Made by a program: the position numbers and the translations under genes | DNA from: Candidatus Caccoplasma merdavium | GTDB taxonomy: Bacteria; Bacteroidota; Bacteroidia; Bacteroidales; UBA11471 | NCBI GenBank assembly: GCA_018715595.1 | Contig: DVLI01000005.1 | Span: forward strand, 1 to 64,000 | Direction of reading: 5' to 3' | Length of the DNA: 64,000 nucleotides | In this document: positions 53,637 through 63,255 of the stretch, one piece after another | How positions within the stretch are numbered: position 1 is the stretch's first letter | How the letters are laid out: each line of letters opens with the position of its first letter | Notes under the pieces: generated by a model | Databases searched by the model: none | Told to the model about the DNA's origin: nothing | Seen by the model: only the letters and a program-made list of their open reading frames with translations

Positions 53637-55937
53637 TTAGAACGGATAGCCAATGGCCAGGTGGAAGGCCAGGCTTTTACCGAAACTGTCCATGTTGTAA
53701 TAGTGCGGCTTGTCGTTGTTGTAGGGGGCATGCAAGCCTATTCCCATGTCGAGGCGGAGTATCAGGAAACTGATGTCATAACGCAACCCCACACCGGTAC
53801 CGAGGGCGATGTCGCGCCAGAAGGTTTTCTTGTTGAGCGTTCCTCCGGGACGGTTCGCCTCGGCTTTGAGCAGCCAGATATTTCCGGCATCGAGAAAAAC
53901 GGCTCCATGAAGGTCTCCCAAAATGGGGAAACGCAACTCGACATTGCTTTCGAGCTTGAAGTTTCCCGTCTGGTCGAGATAGGCATCGGCCTCGTCTTTC
54001 GGTGGTGCATAGCTGCCGGGGCCGACGGTGCGTATGGTAAAGGCCCTTATGCTGTTGGCTCCGCCGATGTAGAACTGTTCGCTATAAGGCAACACCGACG
54101 AATTGCCATAGGCCCAACCCGCCCCCACGAGGAACCGGGTGGCCAACTCCACATCGCCCCACAGGTGTCGGTAATACCGGAAATCGGTCGTGGCCTTGGC
54201 AAACTGGGAGAAGGGTATGCCGAGGAATTTTTTCTGCCCTTGGGTACCCGGTACGACCCATGACAACAGATTGCCGGCCGTGGAGACCGAGGTCTGCCAA
54301 TAGATGTGGTTCCAATCATGGCGGCCCAATTTCTTGTCGAATCGATAGGTATAACCCACGGTGGGTATCAACTGGTTGCGGAAACTCAGGGCAATGGCCG
54401 GATTCTCTTGCAGGGTACTGTCGAAAGAGGCGGTCGAGTTCATCAGGTAATTATAACCGATTTTGGGTAGTTGCAGGGTGTGCGAACTCACCTCGGAGGT
54501 CTGGAAGTCGAACGCGAACGAGGTATTCAACGACATCATGCGGAAATATTGCGGGCGGTTCATCAACTCGGCACTGAGCTGCACCGTTGTCTTGCCGCCG
54601 TAACGGCGCTCGACCCGGGAATCCCAAAAGAGAGCCGAGGGCAGGAGGCGGGGAAAGGCCAACGAGGCTTTGAGCCCGAACTCATAGGAGTTGAGCAACG
54701 ACGACTTGGTGGCGGAGGCCTGCCGTTTTCCCGTCTGCCACTCATACGAGCCCGTGAGTTCGAGCGACAACCGTTCGCCCCCGCCGAAGACGTTGTTGTG
54801 AGCCAAACCGAAGATGACCCCGGGGCCGATAAAGCTGTTGGTCGAAGAGGTGACATTGGCCTCGAACCACGCCTCCATGGGCGTATCCATGGCCGCATCG
54901 AGGGTGATGTCGAGTGCATCGGAGAGCGTATCGGGTCGGGATACCGCGACGTTGACATAGCGGAACACGCCCATGCGCACGAGGCTGTTGAGCGACTCGG
55001 TCTGCCGGTCGAGGGTATAGAGGTCGCCGGTGCGGAGGGTGATGTTCCGCTCGACAAAGCGTTTCCGTATTTTAAGCGGAGCCTGGTAGATGAAGGTCAC
55101 GTTGGAGAGTTCGACCGTATCGACAGCCCCTTGCCCCGAAGCCGACTTCAAGTCGAAGGTTACATGCCCCACCCGATAGGGCCGCAACGCCTCGGGGGGG
55201 AGTTGATTCAATAATTGCAAACGCAACGCGACCTCATAAGAGGCAATCGTCGTATCGGCCAAATAGGAAAGATATTCGGGTCGGAAGAAGTAATACCCCC
55301 GATTGCGGAGCACCGAGGCAATGCGCGACCGCTCCGAGGCCAAAACGTCGGCCTGATAAATGTCTCCAACCCGAATCAGCGAGGAGGTGCGTGTGGAATC
55401 GATGAGGGCGGTCAACGGCGTTAGCGGTTCGGGATAGGAAACCGTCTTGTAATGCCACGGCCGGCCATAAGTCACGTCGTAGGTGACACGGGCTTTCCGG
55501 GGGTTCTTCTTGTTGTAATCGAGCCGGTAGGTCGCCGACGAGGAGAAATAGCCGTAATTGGCCAGTATGTCGGGGACGACGGCAACCCGCAGGTCGGGCT
55601 GCACGGCCGAGATGAGCACGGGCGTCTTGGCAAAACGCTCATAGAACCAGTGTTTAAAGCCTTTGTCCCGTTGGGGGGTTACATGATTGTAGACCCACAG
55701 GCCGAAGGGGAACGGCCAACGCACATAAGGGCTATACAGGGCGTTGTTGGGTTTTACCGAGAGGGCATCGCGCACCGCCGATTCGGCATCGGGCAAGAGT
55801 TTCACCCCTTCTGCCTCGGGCTCGATGCGCATCTTCTTCACTCCGGTGTAGAGTACCTCCCCATCGCCCAACTTGCTCGTCGTGTCGCAACCGGCGACGA
55901 TGAGCAACAACAATACCGACAAAAGGATTTTTTTCAT
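53637..55937 (-). CDS. BamA/TamA-family outer-membrane protein
   Basis: A 766-residue outer-membrane Omp85 protein. It begins with a lipoprotein-like signal MKKILLSVLLLLIVAGCDTT (cysteine at 17), followed by POTRA-type domains (about 30-350) and a C-terminal 16-strand barrel ending LAFHLAIGYPF. The surface-antigen signature lies in the region QFYIGGANSIRAFTIRTVGP, near residue 640. TamA partners TamB in moving or inserting outer-membrane proteins or lipids. The gene follows tamB with a 4-base overlap (55934-55937). Confidence 0.9.
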   Translation of the reverse strand: MKKILLSVLLLLIVAGCDTTSKLGDGEVLYTGVKKMRIEPEAEGVKLLPDAESAVRDALSVKPNNALYSPYVRWPFPFGLWVYNHVTPQRDKGFKHWFYERFAKTPVLISAVQPDLRVAVVPDILANYGYFSSSATYRLDYNKKNPRKARVTYDVTYGRPWHYKTVSYPEPLTPLTALIDSTRTSSLIRVGDIYQADVLASERSRIASVLRNRGYYFFRPEYLSYLADTTIASYEVALRLQLLNQLPPEALRPYRVGHVTFDLKSASGQGAVDTVELSNVTFIYQAPLKIRKRFVERNITLRTGDLYTLDRQTESLNSLVRMGVFRYVNVAVSRPDTLSDALDITLDAAMDTPMEAWFEANVTSSTNSFIGPGVIFGLAHNNVFGGGERLSLELTGSYEWQTGKRQASATKSSLLNSYEFGLKASLAFPRLLPSALFWDSRVERRYGGKTTVQLSAELMNRPQYFRMMSLNTSFAFDFQTSEVSSHTLQLPKIGYNYLMNSTASFDSTLQENPAIALSFRNQLIPTVGYTYRFDKKLGRHDWNHIYWQTSVSTAGNLLSWVVPGTQGQKKFLGIPFSQFAKATTDFRYYRHLWGDVELATRFLVGAGWAYGNSSVLPYSEQFYIGGANSIRAFTIRTVGPGSYAPPKDEADAYLDQTGNFKLESNVELRFPILGDLHGAVFLDAGNIWLLKAEANRPGGTLNKKTFWRDIALGTGVGLRYDISFLILRLDMGIGLHAPYNNDKPHYYNMDSFGKSLAFHLAIGYPF

Positions 55938-58900
55938 GGCTGCTGCGATGGAGGGTTCGACGATTGTTGTTTGCGGGAAGAGCGTCGGAAAAGGTCGGCA
56001 AGCCGCGACAGTTTCTTGCGCACGGCAAAGCCCACTCCCGTCTCGGTCACCTCGCCTTCGAGAATGGTCTCCTGCCCGGTGTGGCGGAATATCTTCAACA
56101 CCATGTTGTCGCGCCGGTCGAGCTTGTATTCGAGCGCGATGTCGTCGACCAGATTCTCTTTCAATGCCTGTGTCGAATTATCGTCGGGCGAATAGCTGCC
56201 ACCGACCACGATGCGCACCCGGTCGTTGAAAAGGTCTTTGGAGAGCTGGTAGGAGTAGTCGGTGTGCGTTGTCCCGTCGGCTTCGCCACGGCTGTTGATG
56301 CCGAAACTGAGGTTGACGTTTTTGAGGTTGTTCCGCGACCACTTGTTCAACTCATTTTGCAGGAACTGGTTGAGCGGGTTGCCCGAGAAGAGGTCGCCCT
56401 GTGAGGCGCTGGGACCCGTATAGGCATTGTAAATGAGCAGGCTCATCGCCTGCGAAGCCCGTTGTTCGGCGGTCATGGAGGTGAGCTCGTTCTGAATGGT
56501 CATGTCGCCGGGCGCTGCCACATCGAAAACGATGGAGAGATTGTCGAGCGACTGGGTGATGGCAATGGATACCTGGAACTGTACCGTACGGGTCGAGCCG
56601 CCCGAAGCGACATCGACCGACAACCGGTCGATGGCCGTGATGTCGAGCACGGGGTCGGCTATGTCGCCCTCCCATACCACCGAGCTGCCCTCCTTGATGG
56701 AAAACAGTTTCTGCCCGATAAGCGGGGGCGTGTAGCAGACCGTTCCGCCCGAGAGTTCATAACGGCCGGTAAAACGGCTGTCGCCCAGCTCGTTCATCGA
56801 ATAGGTGAGGCTACCGCCCCCTTGCAAGTCGATGCGGCTGTTCCCGTCGGGAGTAAGTTCCACCGAGAGCGACACCGCATTGCCTATGTCGACATTCACC
56901 AGCATATCCATACCCGACACCGGTCTGAAAGCGGGCGCAGACTCTACGTCGGCCGTATCGGCAAACGTGGTGAAGGTCACCATGTCGCCGTAATTGCTGA
57001 CGCCCGGCAGCGTATTGCTTTCCTGCAAGACATAAGTCGCCTCGGTCCCGTTGAGCAGGACAAGATTCCCGCGCAACGACAACGCGTCGGTATATCCGCG
57101 CACCGATGCGGCGACATCGGCCGCCGCTTTGCCGTAAAGCATCGACGTGCGGTTCTTGGGCAGATTGAAAATTTCGAAGTTGTGACCGGCGACACGGGCA
57201 TCGACAAAAGGTCGGGAGAGGTCGGAAACATCGACACGTCCCGAGATGTTCAACGGCTCATTGTTGGGGCCCGACAGGCAGAAGGTATCAATCTGTATGC
57301 TATTCCCCGCCATCGAGACAACCGCCGGTGAGAAACGGAACGAAGCCCCCACCATCGGTATCACGGCACGTCCCTCGTCGATGGCGAGCCGTCCGGCAAG
57401 GCGGGGTGCGTCGATGCGTCCCGAGACGGACACATCACCCCGCAACCGTCCCTCCACCCTCGCCATGTCGTCGGGCAGGAAAGCATTGGCCACCGACAGG
57501 GGGAACGACGGGAATCGTACCGTCAAATCGAGCGGCTCGGCCGACAAGGTATCGGTATCGTAACGGAGCGCCAGGTCCACGGCATCGAGCGTATCGACTG
57601 CAAGTGCCGCCCCCACCTGCATGAGCGACGGCGAGAGTTGCCGGTAATCGAGGGCAAGAGCCATGTTCCCCACCCACTTGGTGTTGTAAAATGCCGAGTC
57701 GAGACGCACCGTCCCAGCGACCATCGGACGGCCATCGGAGAAATGGGCCGACAAGGCCGTGGAGAGAAGCGCCGACACCGGGGGCGTGCCGGGCAAGGTC
57801 TGTAAGATGGGCGCCAACCTCAGGTTCTCGACATCGAGATATATCGTGTCGGCACCGGGGTGCGCGCCCGACCGCAGCGAAAACGACTGAATGTCGTGCT
57901 GCAACAGCACATCGGCCGCCAGACGGCCGTCGAAATAGTAATCGATAAAGTTTCCGGCGTTGAGCGACCAACCGGGTACCCCCAATGTGGGAGAGTCGGG
58001 AGCCAACGTCAGGTGCAAAAGGGAATCGGACGCTCGCGCATCGATGTCGAGAACCAATCCCGCCACCTGTTCCTGGTCACACTGCCGCAAAGCGGCATAA
58101 AGTTCGTTATGCCCCACATATCCCGAGACGCCGGCTCGCGCCAACAGCGTCGATGTAGCCGGCGTATTTCCCATCTGCACGGCATAACGCAACACATCGT
58201 CCTCCTGCCGCAAAGAGGCGGTAAGCGTATCGGCCGCAAACGAGGAGAGCGCCAAACCGTCGACCTGCGCCTCAAATGCAAAGGGAGCCGCAGAGGAGTT
58301 ACCCGCCGAGAAGCGGAGAGAGTCGAGCGCGAAGCCGCTCTCCGACAATATTTTCTCGACGACCTGCTCGGGCACCAATCGTCCCTGCACCTGAAAATCG
58401 GGCAACAGGGCACACAACGCCGAGGGCTTGACCTGCATCGTCCGAAGCGACTGCGCAACCGAATCGCCAAACGCCGACACGCACGACAGGAACGAATCGA
58501 TGCCCTGAGACGACGAGAACGCCATCTGCATGCCGGGAAAATCGACCCGGGCGTCGAGCGAATCCTGCAACACATCGGCCGTGACGACAACATGGTCGAA
58601 AAGATTGTCCATATCAAGGAGATACAGCCCCACCATATCGAACCGCGTCTTTACCGCATATTCGTTTTTATTGTTGGCCCACGCCCGCACATCGACCGAA
58701 GAGGAGATGGTCAATGAATCTTCAACAAGGCGGGCGGTCTTCAAGTCGAGCCGGTCTATCTCCCCGGCAAGGCGCGCCGTGTACTCGGTCGGTGTCAAAA
58801 GACCCGCCAACTGCAAATCGAGACGAGCGGCACTGTCGACACACAGTATTTGTGCCCCCACCCGGCCGGAATCGAGCGCGACATCGAGCCCGAAATCCCG

Positions 58901-60652
58901 GAAGCGGTAGCCCCGGTAATCGAGACTGTCGACATAGAGAGCCGCCTCGGCCTGCATTCGGGGTGAAAAGGGGTCGGCCCCACGCCCATCGGCCGACAGG
59001 GAAAATGTAAGCGGACCGACGCCTTCGTGCGGCAAGAACGCATCGATGGGGAAGTCATGCCACCGGGTCTCCACCCGATAGGCCGTGTCGGCAAAGCGAT
59101 AGGAGGCATCGAGGTCGGCTCTGCCCTGCAAGGCTTCCCAGGCCAACTGCAACCGGGCATCACGGCCATTGCGGAAAATGACATTGGTGCTCAACGTCAT
59201 CGAATCGGGCAAAGCAAAACGCGCCGCCGCCTCGGCACCCGCCAAGCGCGGGAGGAAGCCCAACTGATAGAGCCGTGCCGTGAGAGACGCCTGCGCCAGG
59301 AGACTGTCGGCACAGGTGAGCGACTGCACCTCACCGACTGCCGAAAAATCGGCCGTGCCGGGCAACCCGGCATGGAAACGCGTCAGCCGCAAGTCGTCCA
59401 ACGCCCCTTCGGCTCCTACCTGCAACGTGAGCGACCTGAAAGGCAGCGCCGACAACAACGTATCGAGCGCAGGCAGGAACAACTCGACATCACCGAGCCC
59501 CGCCTCCATGTCCATCGTCGCCGAGACGACTGCTTCACCGTTCATGGCAAGAGCCGTCGCATCGGCCGCCAAAGAGGCCGTGAGAGAAGAGTTGCGGGTA
59601 TCCAGCCGCAAGGCATCGAGCCGCACGGCGGCTGAATCCATCGAAAACGAGGCTTCGCCCCGGTCGACCGCCAAGCCCGAACGTTCGGTCAACGACAACG
59701 AACGCAACCGCGCCGCCACCTCACCTCCTCGGTTATAAACCGAGTCGAGCCGCAAAGACAAATCCTGAATTTCTATGAAAGAAGCATCGAAACCCTTATG
59801 GGGGGTATGGCCCTTCAATCCGTAAACGACATGCGTATCATCGATGCCGACCTGCCGGGCCATGACCGTCCACGGAGCCGACGGAGATTCGGTCACGGCA
59901 GCAGAGGGTGCGGCGGGTGCCGGCACGACAACGGAGGTATCGGAAAGCATCGACACGCGGCCGCCCTGCAACGAAAGGCGCTCCACATCGACCCACTGCC
60001 GGGACAGGTCGACCGAGGCGCCAAGAGCCTCCACGGCATGAGCTCCGGCCGTGAGGAATGACTCCCGATAGGAGCCTTCCATTCGATAACCGATGTCACG
60101 CAAAGCTATCGAATCGACCACGAACCGGCCTGACAAAGGAGCCGTCGACGACGTATCGACAGCCGGCGGGTCTGCGGGAAGCCCCAGCGTGAGGGCGACG
60201 TCTCCCCCACTCAACGCCAGAGAACGCGCATGGAGGGAGGTTTCGACAAGGTGTACCTTCACGGCCGTGACCGAGGCACTATCGAGACGCACGGCGATTG
60301 AGAAACCGGCCGTATCGGCATAGGCAAAGAAAACGTCCCGGAGCGAAAGCCGGGGTACGGCCGCCACGCCGCGGAGCAGCGGCATCACCGGCACCTCGGT
60401 ATGCAGGGCATGCAAGGCACACAAGGTATCCCCGCCGGTGACCACACACACGTCGGAGAGGTCGAGGCGCAACGGGAAACGCAGACGGAAGTCCGAGACC
60501 GAGACCGACATCGCCGAGTCGGACAGCGCGTCACAGGCCGTCTTCACCACCGCCCGCTGCACGGGCGGCACATAGAGCGACGCCACCACCAGGAACAGCA
60601 GTCCGAGAACAGACAGCAGCGTCATGGCCATATATCGAAACAAACGCCTCAT
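55934..60652 (-). CDS. TamB-like translocation/assembly module protein
   Basis: A 1572-residue protein. An N-terminal membrane anchor (MRRLFRYMAMTLLSVLGLLF) leads into long stretches of AsmA/TamB beta-repeats, many reading as alternate hydrophobic pairs with Asp/Ser turns, and the C-terminal TamB/DUF490 domain (about 1130-1530) with GGSLTYSMNELGDSRFTGRY and GDIADPVLDITAIDRL. The frame opens at 60778, but ATG 60652 follows a GGAGG-like sequence and gives the anchor as the first element, so it is preferred. It bridges inner and outer membranes with its TamA-type partner. Confidence 0.9.
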   Translation of the reverse strand: MRRLFRYMAMTLLSVLGLLFLVVASLYVPPVQRAVVKTACDALSDSAMSVSVSDFRLRFPLRLDLSDVCVVTGGDTLCALHALHTEVPVMPLLRGVAAVPRLSLRDVFFAYADTAGFSIAVRLDSASVTAVKVHLVETSLHARSLALSGGDVALTLGLPADPPAVDTSSTAPLSGRFVVDSIALRDIGYRMEGSYRESFLTAGAHAVEALGASVDLSRQWVDVERLSLQGGRVSMLSDTSVVVPAPAAPSAAVTESPSAPWTVMARQVGIDDTHVVYGLKGHTPHKGFDASFIEIQDLSLRLDSVYNRGGEVAARLRSLSLTERSGLAVDRGEASFSMDSAAVRLDALRLDTRNSSLTASLAADATALAMNGEAVVSATMDMEAGLGDVELFLPALDTLLSALPFRSLTLQVGAEGALDDLRLTRFHAGLPGTADFSAVGEVQSLTCADSLLAQASLTARLYQLGFLPRLAGAEAAARFALPDSMTLSTNVIFRNGRDARLQLAWEALQGRADLDASYRFADTAYRVETRWHDFPIDAFLPHEGVGPLTFSLSADGRGADPFSPRMQAEAALYVDSLDYRGYRFRDFGLDVALDSGRVGAQILCVDSAARLDLQLAGLLTPTEYTARLAGEIDRLDLKTARLVEDSLTISSSVDVRAWANNKNEYAVKTRFDMVGLYLLDMDNLFDHVVVTADVLQDSLDARVDFPGMQMAFSSSQGIDSFLSCVSAFGDSVAQSLRTMQVKPSALCALLPDFQVQGRLVPEQVVEKILSESGFALDSLRFSAGNSSAAPFAFEAQVDGLALSSFAADTLTASLRQEDDVLRYAVQMGNTPATSTLLARAGVSGYVGHNELYAALRQCDQEQVAGLVLDIDARASDSLLHLTLAPDSPTLGVPGWSLNAGNFIDYYFDGRLAADVLLQHDIQSFSLRSGAHPGADTIYLDVENLRLAPILQTLPGTPPVSALLSTALSAHFSDGRPMVAGTVRLDSAFYNTKWVGNMALALDYRQLSPSLMQVGAALAVDTLDAVDLALRYDTDTLSAEPLDLTVRFPSFPLSVANAFLPDDMARVEGRLRGDVSVSGRIDAPRLAGRLAIDEGRAVIPMVGASFRFSPAVVSMAGNSIQIDTFCLSGPNNEPLNISGRVDVSDLSRPFVDARVAGHNFEIFNLPKNRTSMLYGKAAADVAASVRGYTDALSLRGNLVLLNGTEATYVLQESNTLPGVSNYGDMVTFTTFADTADVESAPAFRPVSGMDMLVNVDIGNAVSLSVELTPDGNSRIDLQGGGSLTYSMNELGDSRFTGRYELSGGTVCYTPPLIGQKLFSIKEGSSVVWEGDIADPVLDITAIDRLSVDVASGGSTRTVQFQVSIAITQSLDNLSIVFDVAAPGDMTIQNELTSMTAEQRASQAMSLLIYNAYTGPSASQGDLFSGNPLNQFLQNELNKWSRNNLKNVNLSFGINSRGEADGTTHTDYSYQLSKDLFNDRVRIVVGGSYSPDDNSTQALKENLVDDIALEYKLDRRDNMVLKIFRHTGQETILEGEVTETGVGFAVRKKLSRLADLFRRSSRKQQSSNPPSQQP

Positions 60653-60775
60653 TCCTCCGCAAATAAAACACGACGAATTTACTAAAAAAGAGGTAGCGGA
60701 AAGTAGTTTTTCGAAATTTTTCATTTCCCGCTCGGGGAAAACGTCCCACCGGGAAGGTTTGTTTGAGCCGACACT

Positions 60776-60815
60776 CAAAAAAATAAGGCAAAGGCCCCGA
60801 AGGCCCCGCCTTATT
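60776..60815 (-). terminator. Terminator of ilvC
   Basis: Minus-strand outer stem AATAAGGC / GCCTTATT enclosing a GGCC-rich inner stem; seven T residues follow on the minus strand. It lies 27 bases after the ilvC stop. Confidence 0.88.
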
Positions 60816-60841
60816 TCCTACCTAATATTAAAAAAAGAGAA

Positions 60842-61888
60842 TCAGTTGTTTTCGGGACGAAGTTTGCGAACCACGGCTCCGGTGCGCCACATTTCGCTTT
60901 CACGCAGGGCGGCGAGTTCTTTTTCGAGACCTTCGCGATAGTCGGGTTTGCTGTTGGTGTCGATAGAGCGTTGTGCCTCGTTTCCGCAAGCCACTTCGTT
61001 GTAGAGTTTTTCAAAGACGGGTTTCACGGCATCGTGGAACGGGCCCATCCAGTCGAGAGCGCCGCGTTGAGCGGTTGTCGAGCAGTTGGCATACATCCAG
61101 TCCATACCTTTTTCGGCGAAAAGGGGCATCAACGACTGGGTAAGTTCCTCAACGGTTTCGTTGAAAGCCTCGGAGGGTTCGTGGCCGTGCTCGCGGAGCA
61201 CTTCATACTGAGCCAGCAGAAGGCCTTGGATAGCGCCCATGAGGGTTCCGCGTTCGCCGGTAAGGTCGGAGTAAACCTCTCTCTTGAAAGTCGTCTCGAA
61301 AAGATAACCCGAACCTACGCCGATACCGAGCGCGATGACACGGTCCTTGGCACGGCCGGTAGCGTCCTGGTAGATGGCATAGCTCGAATTGAGGCCGCGG
61401 CCTTGGAGGAACATGCGACGCAGGCTGGTGCCCGAACCTTTGGGGGCAATCATGATGACATCGATGTCGGCAGGAGGAATGATGTGGGTGCGCTCCTTGT
61501 AGGTGATGCCGAAACCGTGCGAGAAGTAGAGGGCTTTACCGGCCGTGAGATAAGGTTTGATGCGGGGCCAAACTTCGATTTGAGCAGCGTCGGAAAGCAA
61601 GTATTGAATGATGGTGGCACGCTTGCAAGCCTCTTCGATTTCGAAAAGGGTTTCGCCGGGTACCCAACCGTCGGCAACCGCCTTGTCCCAAGTCTTACCG
61701 CCTTTGCGTTGTCCTACGATAACATTGAAACCGTTGTCGCGCAAGTTGAGGCTTTGGCCGGGACCCTGCACGCCATAACCGATTACTGCGATAACCTCAT
61801 CTTTGAGGACTTCTCTTGCTTTTTCCAAAGGAAATTCTTCACGGGTAACGACATTCTCGTCAACACCGCCAAAATTAATTACTGCCAT
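60842..61888 (-). CDS. ilvC: Ketol-acid reductoisomerase
   Basis: IlvC isomerises and reduces acetolactate or acetohydroxybutyrate with NADPH in valine/isoleucine synthesis. The 348-residue protein has the Rossmann motif AVIGYGVQGPGQSLNLRDNG (GYGVQG about 38-43), then GQRKGGKTWDKAVADGW, and the metal-site stretch ERGTLMGAIQGLLLAQYEV. It is the distal gene of the ilvB-ilvN-thioesterase-ilvC order; the thioesterase stop is 27 bases upstream. Confidence 0.97.
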   Translation of the reverse strand: MAVINFGGVDENVVTREEFPLEKAREVLKDEVIAVIGYGVQGPGQSLNLRDNGFNVIVGQRKGGKTWDKAVADGWVPGETLFEIEEACKRATIIQYLLSDAAQIEVWPRIKPYLTAGKALYFSHGFGITYKERTHIIPPADIDVIMIAPKGSGTSLRRMFLQGRGLNSSYAIYQDATGRAKDRVIALGIGVGSGYLFETTFKREVYSDLTGERGTLMGAIQGLLLAQYEVLREHGHEPSEAFNETVEELTQSLMPLFAEKGMDWMYANCSTTAQRGALDWMGPFHDAVKPVFEKLYNEVACGNEAQRSIDTNSKPDYREGLEKELAALRESEMWRTGAVVRKLRPENN

Positions 61889-61915
61889 TTGTGTTTGTTT
61901 TTAAGTATGAAACAA

Positions 61916-62665
61916 TTATATAAATATCACTTTACTGCGGCAAATGATTTCGCCGTCATCTTTTTTCACTTCTACATGGTACTCTCCCGCCCCCTTGTCG
62001 TCGCAATAGAATTGCAGCGTGTCGCCATAATGGCTCTCGTTGGCATAGGCAATCTCGAAACGTTTCACCCGCCGGGTCTTGTAGAGGTCGAGCGGGAAAA
62101 GGTCGAGTATGTGGTCGATATACTTGATGCTGTTGACATGACCGTTGATGTCGATGTCGCTATACTTGATGTCGCGTGTCGCAACAGGAGTGGCGGTGGT
62201 GTTCTTCACCTTACCGGGACGTTCTATGGGACAAGGCTTATCGCAAATGTAATCGGTAATGCCGCCTTCGTGCATGGAGAGCAGGTCGACCGGTTTGCGG
62301 GTATCGATGTCGATCATGGCCCATACCGAACGGGCATAGCCCGTAGGTGTCCCCGACGAATCGAGTATGGCAAAGTCGCGCTCGGTAAAGAGTCGATAGA
62401 CACTCTCGACCCACGTCTGAATGGTGAATTTCTCGGTCTTGCACGGGGTATCGTCGAGGAACTCCAAGACCAATCGCGACAAGACCCAGGTGTAATGGCC
62501 TTCATTGATGGTTACGATACCGAATCCGCGGTCGGAGGCATGGAACTCGGCCACATTGAGCAGGAGGTTTCCCAAGACGCCAATGGACATGTGTCCTCTG
62601 AAATCGGAGCAGAATGGCTCTACCACGAAATCATACGAACCGACTTTTTGTTCTTCTGATGACAT
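61916..62665 (-). CDS. Acyl-ACP thioesterase
   Basis: A 249-residue thioesterase of the plant-type acyl-ACP family with two hotdog domains: MSSEEQKVGSYDFVVEPFCS, then the catalytic-region EFHASDRGFGIVTINEGHYT, then DIKYSDIDINGHVNSIKYID, which holds the Asn-His of the hotdog active site. It would release fatty acids from acyl-carrier protein. Placement between ilvN and ilvC is odd for branched-chain amino-acid synthesis but fits branched-chain fatty-acid metabolism. The frame opens 8 codons earlier; ATG 62665 is chosen for family length and is 8 bases from the ilvN stop. Confidence 0.88.
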   Translation of the reverse strand: MSSEEQKVGSYDFVVEPFCSDFRGHMSIGVLGNLLLNVAEFHASDRGFGIVTINEGHYTWVLSRLVLEFLDDTPCKTEKFTIQTWVESVYRLFTERDFAILDSSGTPTGYARSVWAMIDIDTRKPVDLLSMHEGGITDYICDKPCPIERPGKVKNTTATPVATRDIKYSDIDINGHVNSIKYIDHILDLFPLDLYKTRRVKRFEIAYANESHYGDTLQFYCDDKGAGEYHVEVKKDDGEIICRSKVIFI

Positions 62666-62673
62666 GACAATCT

Positions 62674-63240
62674 TCAATTTTCGGCACAACCTTGTTTGGC
62701 TCTCAGATAGCGGGCTTCGCGGTCGGCCAAGAATTCATTTACGCGTTCTACGCAACTCTTGGTAAGCGCGACACGCCCCGAACGCACAAATTGGAGGACA
62801 CACCCCAGTTGCTGCAATTCGTCATAGAGAGATGTAATATCTTCTGTGGTCCCGTCCTTTTCGAGTGCCGAATAGGTGGGATTCACCTCCACGACACGGG
62901 CGTTGTAACGGCGTATGAGTTCCGAGACCTTCGGCTCGCGTTCGAGTACGGGAGTCGAGAGTTTGTAGAGGGCTATCTCATGCGAGAAAATCTCATCGTC
63001 GGTAAAATAATGGGCCTGCAAGACATCGATTTTTTTCTCGATTTGCCGCACGATTTTCTTGATGTTCTCCTCATCGACCCATGCGGTAATGGTGTACTTA
63101 TGCACCCCCTTTATCGAGGAAGCCGACACATTGAGGCTTTCGATATTGATTTGCCTACGGGTGAAAACGGCCGTAATCTGGTTGAGCAGACCGGCGATGT
63201 TCTCGGAGTAGACAATCATCGTATATAATTTCTTGTCCAT
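62674..63240 (-). CDS. ilvN: Acetolactate synthase small subunit
   Basis: The regulatory subunit that makes acetolactate synthase sensitive to valine. The 188-residue protein starts MDKKLYTMIVYSENIAGLLN, the ACT domain (about 4-75), with VFTRRQINIESLNVSASSIK, and a second regulatory half follows. It follows ilvB by 15 bases and precedes the thioesterase by 8, all one transcript. Confidence 0.95.
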   Translation of the reverse strand: MDKKLYTMIVYSENIAGLLNQITAVFTRRQINIESLNVSASSIKGVHKYTITAWVDEENIKKIVRQIEKKIDVLQAHYFTDDEIFSHEIALYKLSTPVLEREPKVSELIRRYNARVVEVNPTYSALEKDGTTEDITSLYDELQQLGCVLQFVRSGRVALTKSCVERVNEFLADREARYLRAKQGCAEN

Positions 63241-63255
63241 AGGTTCTTGATTTTT

